24,383 nucleotides of DNA from Propionibacteriaceae bacterium (GCA_905372155.1 CAJPNZ010000042.1:1-24383), one strand, 5' to 3'; counted from the first letter of the stretch, positions 1 to 7,881 are shown. Program-made: numbers and translations. Notes: generated by a model not told the origin, from the letters alone.

Positions 1-718
1 GCGGCCAGGTCGGTGGTGTGGGGGTCGCACTGGCCAGACGGTGCGGCCCGGGCTTGGGAACCGATCCCGGCTTCGGGGCCGGTGCGGGGCCCGGCCCGGG
101 TCTCGGGACCCTCCTTGCGGGAGTGGGTGTGGACGGCGTGATGTCAAGGGAGGCCCTGAAGCGGTTGAGGGCGGCCATCTGGTCGTCAGACAGGGCCTTT
201 TGGGGGCCGCCGCCGGGCCCACTCTGGTGCGGCCCGCCGACTCCCTGGTGGGACGTCACGTATTCCGCTATGTCGAGGCAGGCGCTGTCGGCGTCGTCAC
301 CCGGGTAGACCCGGAACAGCCGGTGGCGCCGCCAATGGTCCGTCCTGGCAGCCCCCGCGAGGATCACACGAATACCGCCGCCATAAACCTGGAATTGTGG
401 ATCCACCGTGTCCGACAGACGTTCGGAGGCCGTCATGGAATCGAGGACGGCCAATTCGGTTCCGGGAGCCAGGCGTTGGGCCAGTACTTTTGTGTCGATA
501 CGAGGCCGGTTCGTGTCGCTGGCGGGAGACACCACAACCAGGGCGCCGTCACGCGATGAATCGAAAATTCTGCTCACCAGAATTCCCACATCGCTGACTC
601 CGACCCGCCACTCGGAAACCACAATCCCTCTTTCTTGACACACCTGTGTCGGTCGACAAGCAATCGCTGCCGCCACTCCGGAGGCGAAGTAGTCGCCAGC
701 GATCCGGCTACCATCCAT
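1..718 (-). CDS. Unrecognised protein, 3' end outside window (partial)
   Basis: An open frame runs on the minus strand from an ATG at 718-716 to the window edge, about 239 codons without a stop. I do not recognise the family. The N-terminal part (about residues 1-150) looks globular and alternates hydrophobic strands with charged turns, including ALVVVSPASD and GGGIRVILAGAARTDHW. The part read last turns into a low-complexity Pro/Gly/Ala-rich linker (PTPARRVPRPGPGPAPAPKP), so a further domain probably lies beyond the edge. The frame stays open upstream to 878, with a GTG at 787-785 and an ATG at 859-857 as alternative starts. None has a clear ribosome site; the GTG has TTAATT 6 nt ahead and could be leaderless. 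Plus-strand frames in this stretch look like shadows of the GC-rich linker. That it is coding is fairly likely; its function is unknown. Confidence 0.6.
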   Translation of the reverse strand, partial: MDGSRIAGDYFASGVAAAIACRPTQVCQERGIVVSEWRVGVSDVGILVSRIFDSSRDGALVVVSPASDTNRPRIDTKVLAQRLAPGTELAVLDSMTASERLSDTVDPQFQVYGGGIRVILAGAARTDHWRRHRLFRVYPGDDADSACLDIAEYVTSHQGVGGPHQSGPGGGPQKALSDDQMAALNRFRASLDITPSTPTPARRVPRPGPGPAPAPKPGSVPKPGPHRLASATPTPPTWP

Positions 719-1044
719 TGTTGCAGAAGCTTCAACGGGACCAAATGCGACGGGCCGGTGACGTGTTCGCAACCCGGTGATTTTCACAGGAAAAATTAAG
801 GGTTTGATCAGGGAGGATCCGGAACTGGTCCGGTTCCGGCCCGCTGAGCGGGGTGTCATCCGGGCATCGCTCAGTTATTGTGATCAGAGCCGGGATCGTG
901 CAGAATACGGCGATGTGTGACACCCTGTGAGGACGCCGCGCCGTCGCGGTCGGCATGGCGGAAGGCCGCGGGATCCGGTTGCAGGAATCCGGGGATGTGT
1001 AGCTGTGTAGCGTGGGATTGGTTCGATTCCGGAGGGAGACCACG
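719..1044. other. Intergenic stretch between divergent genes
   Basis: No convincing gene is seen, apart from the possible 5' extension of the minus-strand gene up to 878. The stretch holds a 7-bp inverted repeat (819-825 with 833-839, CCGGAAC/GTTCCGG). It must carry the promoters of both divergent neighbours, but no convincing -35/-10 pair stands out. Confidence 0.4.
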
Positions 1045-1350
1045 ATGTCAGACGCCAACGATCCCGAGTCGTCGGTTCCCGGGTCCGGTTCCGTGTCCGG
1101 TGTTGGGCGGAAGGGGTCGAGGAGACCGGTGAGTCGCGACGTCAAGGGTTCCCACCGGGCGATCGTGGGGATCGTCCAATTCTGTTTCGGACTCCTGGTG
1201 GTGGTTTTCAGCCTGGACGTCGCGAAAGCCGCGTGGGGTTTGCTCGGCAGCGGAGGTGGCTTCCTGGCGGCTGACGGTCTTCTGGGATTTCTGCTCGTGA
1301 TCATCGGTTTCGCGAGCATGGTGATGGGGATTGCCCGCGTGTTCCGCTGA
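1045..1350 (+). CDS. Small two-helix membrane protein, function unknown
   Basis: This encodes 101 residues. The ATG at 1045 was chosen because a strong ribosome site (GGAGGGA, 1031-1037) lies 7 nt ahead; an upstream in-frame GTG at about 1012 lacks one. Residues 1-35 are polar, rich in Ser, Gly and basic residues, and probably cytoplasmic. Two hydrophobic helices follow, roughly residues 41-62 (IVGIVQFCFGLLVVVF) and 77-98 (DGLLGFLLVIIGFASMVMGI), joined by a glycine-rich turn. The C-terminus is short and basic (ARVFR). It stands alone between a divergent gene and a tRNA on the other strand. No family is recognised. Confidence 0.65.
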   Translation: MSDANDPESSVPGSGSVSGVGRKGSRRPVSRDVKGSHRAIVGIVQFCFGLLVVVFSLDVAKAAWGLLGSGGGFLAADGLLGFLLVIIGFASMVMGIARVFR

Positions 1351-1402
1351 TGGTGGGCATCGGACGGGACCTGGAACGAAACGGCCCGGATCCGAAATCG
1401 TG

Positions 1403-1476
1403 TCGGGGTGACAGGATTTGAACCTGCGGCCTCGTCGTCCCGAACGACGCGCGCTACCAAGCTGCGCCACACCCCG
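1403..1476 (-). tRNA. tRNA-Pro (anticodon CGG)
   Basis: Read on the minus strand, this folds as a complete 74-nt cloverleaf. The acceptor stem pairs CGGGGTG with CACCCCG, followed by discriminator A. The D arm is GCGC/GCGC. The anticodon stem pairs CGTCG with CGACG around the loop TTCGGGA, giving anticodon CGG, which decodes CCG as proline. The T arm carries TTCAAAT. The 3' CCA is not encoded, as is common in actinobacteria, so it must be added after transcription. Confidence 0.95.
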
Positions 1477-1501
1477 GCGGCTCATCGGAGCCAGCGGAAA
1501 G

Positions 1502-1530
1502 ACTATACCAGCGCACGCGCGCGGGTGAAA
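1502..1530 (-). promoter_or_regulatory. Probable promoter of tRNA-Pro
   Basis: On the minus strand a -10-like TATAGT (1507-1502) lies 25 nt upstream of the tRNA 5' end. A weak -35 candidate (TTTCAC, 1530-1525) lies 17 nt before it. The distance fits a short 5' leader of a tRNA precursor. Confidence 0.5.
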
Positions 1531-1554
1531 TCGTCGCCCGGGCCGCGGGCTTCC

Positions 1555-2835
1555 TCAGGCGTCGGCGTCGATCCTTCCCAGGATCACCGGGTCGGGGGTG
1601 ACCGGGCTCCCGGAGCAGGTGACGGCGCCGTCGAGGGCCTCCAGGGCGCGTTCGAAGCGCTCCGGGGTGGCGGTGTGGAGGGTGAACAGCGGGGCTCCCC
1701 GGGTGATGTGGTCGCCGGGTTTGGCGTGCATCTCGACGCCCGCGACCGCCTGCACGTCGTCCTCCTTGCGGGCCCGGCCCGCGCCCAGCCGCCAGGCAGC
1801 CACCCCGACCGCCATCGCGTCCAGGCGTGCGATGTACCCGTCGCTTTCCGCGGCAACCACGTGGGTGTGTTCCGCCACCGGCAGGGGCGCATCGGGGTCG
1901 CCGCCCTGCGCCGCGACCATGCGCCGCCACACGTCCATCGCGCGGCCGTCCTGCAGCGCTGGGGCCGGGTCGACATCCGGTTTGCCGGCGGCGGCCAGCA
2001 TCTCGCGGGCGAGTCGCACGGTCAGTTCCACCACGTCGCGCGGGCCACCGCCCGCCAGCACCTCCAGCGACTCGCGGACCTCGAGCGCGTTCCCTGCGGT
2101 CTGGCCGAGGGGGGTGTCCATGTTCGTCAGCAGTGCGACGGTGTTGACGCCCGCGTCCGTTCCCAGCGCCACCATGGTGCGGGCCAGCTCCTCCGCGCGG
2201 TCGCGGGTCTTCATGAACGCGCCCGAACCGACCTTTACGTCCAGCACCAGCGCCCCCGTGCCCTCCGCGATCTTCTTGCTCATGATCGACGACGCGATCA
2301 GCGGGATCGCCTCGACGGTGCCGGTGGCGTCGCGCAGGGCGTAGAGCTTCTTGTCAGCCGGGGCCAGGCCGGAACCGGCGGCGCAGACCACCGCCCCGAC
2401 GTCGGCCAGCTGCGCCAGCAACTCCTCGTTGCCCAGGGCGGCGCGCCAGCCCGGGATGGACTCCATCTTGTCGAGGGTGCCGCCCGTGTGTCCCAGGCCG
2501 CGTCCCGACAGCTGCGGCACCGCCACGTCGAAGGCCGCCACCAGGGGCGTCAGGGGCAGGGTGATCTTGTCGCCGACCCCGCCCGTGGAGTGCTTGTCGG
2601 CGGTGGGTCTTCCCAGCGACGAGAAGTCCATGCGCTGGCCGGAGGCGATCATCGCGGCGGTCCAGCGGGAGATCTCGTCGCGGTCCATGCCGTTGAGCAG
2701 GATCGCCATCGCCAGCGCCGACATCTGCTCGTCGGCCACCACCCCGTCGGTGTAGGCCCGGATCACCCAGTCGATCTGGTCGTTGCTGAGCCTGCCGCCG
2801 TCGCGTTTGGTGGAGATGACCTCTATGGCGTCCAT
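1555..2835 (-). CDS. deoA: Thymidine phosphorylase
   Basis: This 426-residue enzyme reversibly phosphorolyses thymidine or deoxyuridine to the base plus 2-deoxyribose-1-phosphate in nucleoside salvage. Length and layout fit the pyrimidine nucleoside phosphorylase family: an N-terminal helical domain (residues 1-70), the glycosyltransferase family 3 alpha/beta domain, and a C-terminal pyrimidine-nucleoside-phosphorylase domain from about residue 335. The phosphate-binding segment KHSTGGVGDK is at 81-90 and the family signature SGRGLGHTGGTLDKME at 110-125. Other salvage enzymes are not adjacent. The start at 2835 was chosen because homologues begin with a short helix like MDAIEVI. No Shine-Dalgarno precedes it, but TAGACT lies 7 nt upstream, so the mRNA may be leaderless. 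The frame is open much further upstream, but that part overlaps the divergent MFS gene and is not believed. Codons nearly all end in G/C. Confidence 0.95.
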   Translation of the reverse strand: MDAIEVISTKRDGGRLSNDQIDWVIRAYTDGVVADEQMSALAMAILLNGMDRDEISRWTAAMIASGQRMDFSSLGRPTADKHSTGGVGDKITLPLTPLVAAFDVAVPQLSGRGLGHTGGTLDKMESIPGWRAALGNEELLAQLADVGAVVCAAGSGLAPADKKLYALRDATGTVEAIPLIASSIMSKKIAEGTGALVLDVKVGSGAFMKTRDRAEELARTMVALGTDAGVNTVALLTNMDTPLGQTAGNALEVRESLEVLAGGGPRDVVELTVRLAREMLAAAGKPDVDPAPALQDGRAMDVWRRMVAAQGGDPDAPLPVAEHTHVVAAESDGYIARLDAMAVGVAAWRLGAGRARKEDDVQAVAGVEMHAKPGDHITRGAPLFTLHTATPERFERALEALDGAVTCSGSPVTPDPVILGRIDADA

Positions 2836-2882
2836 GCCGACGAGTCTAGGACCCGTTCGGTGAAAGGTTTCGTCGTGGGCGT

Positions 2883-2931
2883 GAAGGATTTTGTACCGGG
2901 TACGCCACAAAATCCTTCGCAATGACATAAT
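2883..2931. promoter_or_regulatory. Palindromic operator candidate and -10 box between deoA and the MFS gene
   Basis: A perfect 12-bp inverted repeat (GAAGGATTTTGT at 2883-2894, ACAAAATCCTTC at 2907-2918) surrounds a second palindrome, GTACCgGGTAC (2893-2903). It fills most of the 103-bp divergent intergenic space. On the plus strand CATAAT (2926-2931) lies 7 nt before the MFS ATG, consistent with a leaderless transcript whose core promoter abuts the palindrome. A regulator bound here could act on both genes. This role is inferred from position and symmetry only. Confidence 0.5.
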
Positions 2932-2938
2932 CCTGAAG

Positions 2939-4111
2939 ATGAGTGCTGACGCCCGGCGGGCCCGGTGGGGCGTCGTCATGCTGTTCTGGCTGAACGGGGT
3001 GGCGTGGTCGTCGATCCTGCCCAGATACCCCGAGATCAAGGAGTCCCTGGGGCTCGACGACCAGTGGTGGGGCATCGCGGTGGCGATCGGCCCCGTCGGC
3101 GGCCTGGTCGCGGGCCTGGTGACGGCCGCGTTGATCCGGCGGTACTCGTCGGCGTGGGTGTCGGTGGTCTCGCAGGTGGTGGGGATCGCCATGCTGAACC
3201 TCATCGGCAACGCCCCCGCGGCCTGGGTGTTCGCGGTGGGGGTGTTCCTGATGGCGAGCCTCGACGCGCTGACCGACATCTCGATGAACGCCCACGGGCT
3301 GCGCGTCCAGGAGCTCTACGGCCGCCCGATCTTCAACAGCTTCCACGGTTGGTGGTCGATCGGCGCGGTGTGCGGGGGGTTCATCGGGTCCGCCGCCCGG
3401 CAGGCGGGGATTCCCGTCTGGGCGCAGTGCGTCGCGGCGACGGTGGTCTTCGGTGGGATGTCGCTGGGTGCGAAGACCCTGCTGCTGCCCGGCCTGGACC
3501 ACGACCCGCAGGCCGAGAGGAGCCGGAAACAGCGACGGCGGCGCACCCCCACCGGTACCGTCGTGCGACTCGCGGCGCTCGGACTGCTCGGCGCCTCGGC
3601 CGGTTTGATGGAGGACACCGGCTCCACCTGGGGGGCTATCTACCTGGATCGGCAGTTCGAGGTCATCCCGTTCGTGGCGGGCATGGCCTTCGTCGGGTTG
3701 CAGGGGGCGCAACTGATCGGCCGGTTCACCGGCGACGCCCTGGTGTCGCGGATCGGGCCGCGGTTCGCCGTCGTGCAGGGCGGCATCATCGCCTTCCTCG
3801 GCATGGGATTGTCGCTGATCTGGCCGTCGCCGACCACCGCGATCCTGGGTTTCGCCTGCGTCGGCTGGGGTGTCGCGACGGCGATCCCGTCGGCCATGCA
3901 CGCCGCCGACGAGCTGCCCGACATGAACCACGGCGACGGGCTGATGATCGTCACCTGGATGATGCGGATCGGATTCTTCGCGGGTCCGCCGCTGATCGGT
4001 GCCCTGTCGGAGGCCACCGATCTGCGCCTGGCGCTGTGGGCGGTCCCGGCCTTCGCGGTCGTGATCCTGGCGCTGAGCCCGTCGCTGGGCCGGAGCGTCG
4101 GTGGGAGATGA
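2939..4111 (+). CDS. MFS transporter (YbjJ-like)
   Basis: This encodes 390 residues, the usual size for a 12-helix major facilitator. Helix 1 begins at WGVVMLFWLNGVAWSSILPR; two six-helix halves are separated by a basic cytoplasmic loop around residue 195 (ERSRKQRRRRT). The run IFNSFHGWWSIGAVCGGFIGS in helix 5 resembles YbjJ-type and fucose-permease-like transporters. The substrate cannot be read from sequence. The ATG at 2939 was chosen because it precedes the first helix with a short polar start and a -10-like box lies just ahead; no Shine-Dalgarno is present. It diverges from deoA across the palindrome, so a nucleoside- or sugar-related substrate is possible but unproven. Codon use is very GC-rich and fits the chromosome backbone. 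Confidence 0.85.
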   Translation: MSADARRARWGVVMLFWLNGVAWSSILPRYPEIKESLGLDDQWWGIAVAIGPVGGLVAGLVTAALIRRYSSAWVSVVSQVVGIAMLNLIGNAPAAWVFAVGVFLMASLDALTDISMNAHGLRVQELYGRPIFNSFHGWWSIGAVCGGFIGSAARQAGIPVWAQCVAATVVFGGMSLGAKTLLLPGLDHDPQAERSRKQRRRRTPTGTVVRLAALGLLGASAGLMEDTGSTWGAIYLDRQFEVIPFVAGMAFVGLQGAQLIGRFTGDALVSRIGPRFAVVQGGIIAFLGMGLSLIWPSPTTAILGFACVGWGVATAIPSAMHAADELPDMNHGDGLMIVTWMMRIGFFAGPPLIGALSEATDLRLALWAVPAFAVVILALSPSLGRSVGGR

Positions 4112-4145
4112 TGCAGGAGGATCGGGTTCGGATTCCTCACCTGCA
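4112..4145 (+). terminator. Weak hairpin after the MFS gene
   Basis: TGCAGG (4112-4117) pairs with CCTGCA (4140-4145), and AGG/CCT can extend the stem with a bulge. No T-tract follows, so termination here is uncertain. Confidence 0.3.
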
Positions 4146-4369
4146 ACATCAGACTGGTGGTCGTCGCGGTGCATGCCGAACCGGTCCCGGTCGATCTGGC
4201 GACCTTGGTTTACGCCCATCAGCGCATCATCGGCTCGGGCGGGTACCTGCCCGAGGACGTGATCACGGTTCTCGAGATCACGACCGCCAGGCATGCCGAA
4301 CTGGAGCGGATCGTGGTGCTTGTCGTGGTCGGGGCCCGTTTCCTGCCGGGCGGGTGGAACGAGGTGTGA
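4146..4369 (+). pseudogene. Remnant of a zinc-type alcohol/butanediol dehydrogenase
   Basis: A short frame contains VVAVHAEPVPVDLATLVY, IIGSGGYLPEDV and a later AELERIV. This is the pattern of the C-terminal region of medium-chain zinc dehydrogenases of the 2,3-butanediol dehydrogenase type: a strand, then a replaced aromatic pocket, then a GSGGY turn. The NAD-binding Rossmann core and the zinc ligands are absent, and after the last motif the frame drifts into unrelated residues (VVLVVVGARFLPGGW). It is a leftover tail, not a working enzyme. A GTG at 4157 could start translation but has no ribosome site. It marks the left edge of the bacteriocin island and suggests past deletion or recombination here. 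Confidence 0.6.
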
Positions 4370-4624
4370 CCACCGCCTGGCCAGCACCAACGGCTCGCGC
4401 AGGTCCTTCAGCGTAGGATTCTGGCGCCTGTGAAGGATGAATCCAATGAGGTTTCGCGGAGGGGGTCTGCGAGATCTGGTCGGTGAAGGGACAGCCGTGT
4501 CCCGGATGTACTTAAGTCGGTTCTCCCGTCAACCGAGGATGGCGGCTTGTTGCCATCTCTTCCGCGCCGGGGGCTTCCGTGTCATGCTCAGCTCGAGCAT
4601 GCGCGGCTGAAAGGCGGTACAAGG
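4370..4624 (+). other. Upstream region of the bPH2 operon, with small hairpins
   Basis: There is no gene here. Three short inverted repeats are visible: TCCTTCA with TGAAGGA (about 4402-4436), GGGACA/TGTCCC with a 4-nt loop (4488-4503), and CATGCT/AGCATG (4583-4601). The promoter for the downstream operon should lie here. GGATGTACT at 4504-4512 contains a possible -10, but no good -35 accompanies it. Confidence 0.4.
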
Positions 4625-4945
4625 ATGACCCATGGTCCCGAGGCAGTCATGGTTGTCCCGAGCGTCTTTGACCGATTCTCCCCCACGTATCCACTGGCGG
4701 GAGTCGCGATCATAGGCTTGGTGGTGGCCCGCTACCAGCTTGCCAAGCGTTTCGCATGGATGGGTGTGATCGTCCCCGCCATCTATTGCGTATTCGTGGT
4801 GCCGTTCATCGTCCGTCAGGGATTCCCCGGAATCGTGGACGGTGCGCTTCTGCTTCTCGGCCTGGGGGTTCTTCTGTCCTATTGGCGGAAGGCCCAAGAG
4901 GCGTCCAGGTGTGAATTGGAAAATAACGGAGCGGGCCAGTGCTGA
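4625..4945 (+). CDS. Small membrane protein, first gene of the bacteriocin immunity operon
   Basis: This encodes 106 residues with three probable transmembrane segments, about 25-43 (LAGVAIIGLVVARY), 47-65 (FAWMGVIVPAIYCVFVVPFIV) and 72-90 (VDGALLLLGLGVLL), then a polar tail. It has no recognised domain. The ATG at 4625 has AAGG close upstream; an in-frame ATG at 4649 preceded by GAGG is an alternative. Its stop overlaps the start of the following bPH2 gene by 7 nt, so the two are very likely co-translated. The position beside the bPH2 pair and the bacteriocin suggests an accessory role in immunity or export; this is inference from context. Codon use is less GC-biased than in the flanks. Confidence 0.7.
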   Translation: MTHGPEAVMVVPSVFDRFSPTYPLAGVAIIGLVVARYQLAKRFAWMGVIVPAIYCVFVVPFIVRQGFPGIVDGALLLLGLGVLLSYWRKAQEASRCELENNGAGQC

Positions 4946-5415
4946 TGCCGGAGCTCCCGAGAACTCTTCCGCGACAAGCGCTCGTGGTGTGGCGACTTGG
5001 CGTTCTTGCGAGTGCTTTTTTTCTTCTCTTTCTGATATTCGTGGCCGGGTGGCTCTGGCCTCAGCAACGACTTCTGCAAATCGTGACATGGCCTGCGGTC
5101 ATCATCATACTTGCATCAACGATTCTTGACGTGGTGGTGCTGCTGGGGCTACGTCACAAATATTATCGTTACGAGACCGATTCCACGGGTCTTCGGATCA
5201 GCAGAGGATACATGTTTGCGCGGTACATCAGTATTCCCGCGTCCCAGATTCTTTATGTCGATGTGCGTCAGGGTCCGCTTGCAAGGTCGCTCGGTCTCAG
5301 CACCCTGGAGGTCGGTACTCTCGGAACCACGCACGATCTGGGGCCGTTGGAATCGGCCAGGGCCAGAGAAATAGTGCAGCAATTCGGCGTTGGAGCGCGG
5401 CATGCGACGCAATGA
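4939..5415 (+). CDS. bPH2-domain membrane protein (YdbS-like), probable bacteriocin self-protection
   Basis: This encodes 158 residues. Two transmembrane helices (about 17-39 and 47-70) are followed by a bacterial PH domain of the YdbS/YdbT type (about 74-145), with the diagnostic run YRYETDSTGLRISRG, ISIPASQILYVDVRQGPLAR and LGLSTLEVGTLGT. YdbS/YdbT-like proteins are recurrent neighbours of aureocin A53/lacticin Q-type leaderless bacteriocins, where they are linked to immunity or secretion. The GTG at 4939 was preferred over the ATG at 4945 because CGGAG lies 7 nt ahead of it. It overlaps the previous stop by 7 nt and the next start by 14 nt, so the three genes form a tight operon. A broken paralogue lies at 8917-9306. 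Confidence 0.85.
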   Translation: MLMPELPRTLPRQALVVWRLGVLASAFFLLFLIFVAGWLWPQQRLLQIVTWPAVIIILASTILDVVVLLGLRHKYYRYETDSTGLRISRGYMFARYISIPASQILYVDVRQGPLARSLGLSTLEVGTLGTTHDLGPLESARAREIVQQFGVGARHATQ

Positions 5416-6799
5416 TCCACGCATGCTGATCTTGACGACCTACCGAGCCCTGGTGGTCTACGTACCCTTCATGCTGATCCAGGGAAGCATCGGTGCGGTG
5501 TTGCAGGGCTGGGCAGCCTTCCTGTGGATGGTTCTGGTGGTGTACTACTCCGTGACCCGACTCGAGGTGATATTCACCAAGTATCTCACTACTTTTTGGT
5601 ACGCGGATGGGTCAGGTATCCGTTTTCGTACCGGATGGCCGGTTCGTGAGGAGACCCACCTCTCCTGGGATGAGGTGGGCAGTCTTGAGGTGCATCAAGG
5701 ATGGTTGGCGAGACTGCTTCGCGTATCGCGAGTGACCGCATCCGTGGGTGCTGAAAATCGTAGGAGCTTGGTTCTCGATGCGCTGTCCGGGGCGGAAACC
5801 GAGAAATTGCTGAACCTGCATGGCGTACCCTCGGTGGGACGTGAGGGGAAAGCAGGCGCTGCGGTTGAGGAATCCGGTGAGGAGATCTATCGCGCTCGTC
5901 CTCGCGATTATTTTTTGATTGGATTCACGCATGGTAAATTCTTTCTCTTCATACCATTTCTGTTCGGAACCGGGTCCGACCTGCTCGAGTATGTTGGGGT
6001 GGATCTGTTCACGGTGCAGGTCACGTGGGAGCTTGTGATTGTCGCTGTCCTGGCCGCTGGGGCATATGGTGTGGTGCGGGCGCTGGTCACTTACGGTAGC
6101 TATCGCGTGGTCAGGGTTCCCTCGGGTTTCAAGACGAAGGGCGGCATTCTACAGCGAACGACTTTCGAGGCCAAGGCGGCAGAGGTGGTGGGAATTCGGG
6201 TTGATCGGAATCCTTTGATGCAGTTGACCGGGTATTGCTCGGTGAATCTAATCCTGGCCACCGGAAGAAAAGATCTCGAGGCTCTTCCCATACTTCCGGT
6301 GGTCGCGTATGACCGAGCTCTTGAAGAAGTGAAGAACCTCATCCCGATTCACTGCGAGCAACGCTCCCCCTGGGCCCTTAAATTGCCTTGTGTGATTCTT
6401 GTTGGTGGTGCTGGGATGGTGGTTATGTTCGCGTTGTCGGCAAACCTGTGGATGGCGGGGCTTGCCCTGCTCGCTGCTCTGTCGACGGCCAACTCGCTGG
6501 TGGCCAGGGTGGGGCGTGGTGACGGGGTTGTTCACGTGGAGAGAGGATTGCTGGGACGCAGCCTCCGAGTGATTGATGAGCAAATGGTGCGCAGCGTTTC
6601 CGCGCTTCAGCGAGTGTGGCCGATCCCGTCGTCAAGTGTGTTGATGTCGCTCACGGTGCTCGATCGCCGGAGGCTGAGATTGCACATTCCCGAGGTACCG
6701 GTGGCATTGGCGCGCAATTTGATGGCCATTTCGCAGTCAGTTCCGGTTGCCGGACAGGGATGCAGGCGGCTGGGGTATGACGGCGATCGTTCTCCATAA
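5402..6799 (+). CDS. Large bPH2-domain membrane protein (YdbT-like)
   Basis: This encodes 465 residues with the layout of YdbT. An N-terminal hairpin of two helices (about 10-55) is followed by a first PH-like domain (FWYADGSGIRFRTGWP). A second pair of helices (about 180-225) is followed by a second PH domain (SYRVVRVPSGFKTKGGILQ, then AAEVVGIRVDRNPLMQLTG). A third pair (about 320-360) is followed by a C-terminal PH domain (GDGVVHVERGLLGRSLRVI). YdbS and YdbT normally occur as an operon pair, as here; beside a leaderless bacteriocin the pair most likely serves self-immunity and/or export. The ATG at 5402 has GGAG at 5392-5395. The 3' end overlaps the convergent histidine kinase by 63 bp. Many codons end in A/T, unlike deoA or the iron operon. 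Confidence 0.85.
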   Translation: MRRNDPRMLILTTYRALVVYVPFMLIQGSIGAVLQGWAAFLWMVLVVYYSVTRLEVIFTKYLTTFWYADGSGIRFRTGWPVREETHLSWDEVGSLEVHQGWLARLLRVSRVTASVGAENRRSLVLDALSGAETEKLLNLHGVPSVGREGKAGAAVEESGEEIYRARPRDYFLIGFTHGKFFLFIPFLFGTGSDLLEYVGVDLFTVQVTWELVIVAVLAAGAYGVVRALVTYGSYRVVRVPSGFKTKGGILQRTTFEAKAAEVVGIRVDRNPLMQLTGYCSVNLILATGRKDLEALPILPVVAYDRALEEVKNLIPIHCEQRSPWALKLPCVILVGGAGMVVMFALSANLWMAGLALLAALSTANSLVARVGRGDGVVHVERGLLGRSLRVIDEQMVRSVSALQRVWPIPSSSVLMSLTVLDRRRLRLHIPEVPVALARNLMAISQSVPVAGQGCRRLGYDGDRSP

Positions 6800-7876
6800 A
6801 CCATCGTTTCTGTCCACCTCGAACGAGCCTCGTAGCTGCCGAATTCTTTCTTGTACGCCGAGTAGCCCGAGTCGGTTTCTGTTCTCTTTCTTGCCGGAAT
6901 CAGGGTTCACGTATTCGGCTATCAGCTCTCCTTGTTCTTCGCGAAGGATTATCGATACACTACTTCGAGGAGGGCTGTGCTTTATCATGTTGGTCACGGC
7001 CTCGTGGGTGATCTTTGACAATGTGAGGGCGCGGGTGGGAGTGATGTTTCGTATATCAATGGTGACCTCGGGTGAGAATCCTGCCCGTTCGAGGCGATCG
7101 ACTTCTCGCTTGGTCTCTGCCGCCAATGTGGTGATATCACTCGGCGGCGTGCGGCAACCACCGGAATTCGATGTACGCAGTGAGGAGATCAGGTTTCTGA
7201 GATCGTACGCCGAGGTGTTGCAATCAAAAGCGATCCTCTCCAGGTCGACACGTATTTTCTCCGGCAGGTCCGGATGGGTCAGGGCAAGATGTGCCCGCAT
7301 TGCTGTGTGGGACAGTGTCTGCGCCACGGTGTCATGCAGTTCACGAGCCATTTCGAACCGATAGGAGATCAGTTTCTGACGCCCGAGCTCCTCTGTGGTC
7401 GCGACGCGTTCCTCTCCGCTTCGCAACAGCATTGCTCCGCCCACCGCTATCGCGGATCCCGTGAACAGGGAAGCGACATCGATCGGTATTTCTGAGGAAT
7501 TAGGTGTCTTCATTGCGATTTCGAGCATGATGATGATCCAGATCGTCGTCCACCACGTGGCATGTTTGATCCGCAAACGGATTAACGTAAAAACGTGAAT
7601 CAATAGAGCGGCCGCACCAATACCCATGTTTTCAGTCGGCGTGCACAGTCCGAGGAGTGCCAGGCATGTGGTGAGAACCGCGGATTGCCAGACAAATCGT
7701 TTCGCGAAGGCCGCGCTCAGGAATGGAAGCGCATTGATGAACCAGTACGTGGCGCCACCCGAACCGACAAATGCGAGAACGGTCGTCAGGGTCAACGCAA
7801 GTGCTGCAAGCAGGGGCTCCGACCAGTCACTCCTCAAGGCGCGTGAGGTCGGCATCATGCGGTCGGTCCGAGACAT
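6737..7876 (-). CDS. Sensor histidine kinase, NarL/HisKA_3 type
   Basis: This 379-residue membrane kinase probably controls the bacteriocin locus. The N-terminal half carries about five transmembrane segments (residues 20-155) with very short loops and no extracellular sensor domain, as in intramembrane-sensing kinases linked to antimicrobial stress. The dimerisation motif EMARELHDTVAQTLSH holds the phospho-acceptor His181. The ATPase domain has an N-box (HEAVTNMIKHS, Asn296) and a G-box (RLGLLGVQERI). The usual DNGxG box is degenerate (YVNPDSGKK), which is odd. The response regulator at 9387-10019 is the likely partner, although the bacteriocin gene lies between them. A -10-like TATACT lies 7 nt before the ATG, so the mRNA may be leaderless. 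The 3' end overlaps the YdbT-like gene tail to tail. Confidence 0.9.
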   Translation of the reverse strand: MSRTDRMMPTSRALRSDWSEPLLAALALTLTTVLAFVGSGGATYWFINALPFLSAAFAKRFVWQSAVLTTCLALLGLCTPTENMGIGAAALLIHVFTLIRLRIKHATWWTTIWIIIMLEIAMKTPNSSEIPIDVASLFTGSAIAVGGAMLLRSGEERVATTEELGRQKLISYRFEMARELHDTVAQTLSHTAMRAHLALTHPDLPEKIRVDLERIAFDCNTSAYDLRNLISSLRTSNSGGCRTPPSDITTLAAETKREVDRLERAGFSPEVTIDIRNITPTRALTLSKITHEAVTNMIKHSPPRSSVSIILREEQGELIAEYVNPDSGKKENRNRLGLLGVQERIRQLRGSFEVDRNDGLWRTIAVIPQPPASLSGNRN

Positions 7877-7881
7877 GCGTT

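Noticed and set aside
41..559. Plus-strand frames in the first 640 bp
   Set aside because: Composition is biased and arginine/glycine-rich without domains or ribosome sites; the minus-strand frame reads much more like a protein.
2846..4390. Long minus-strand frame opposite the MFS gene, and a long plus-strand frame overlapping deoA
   Set aside because: Both are shadows of very GC-rich genes; the products are low-complexity Arg/His/Asp or Gln/Arg/Val-rich strings with no family pattern.
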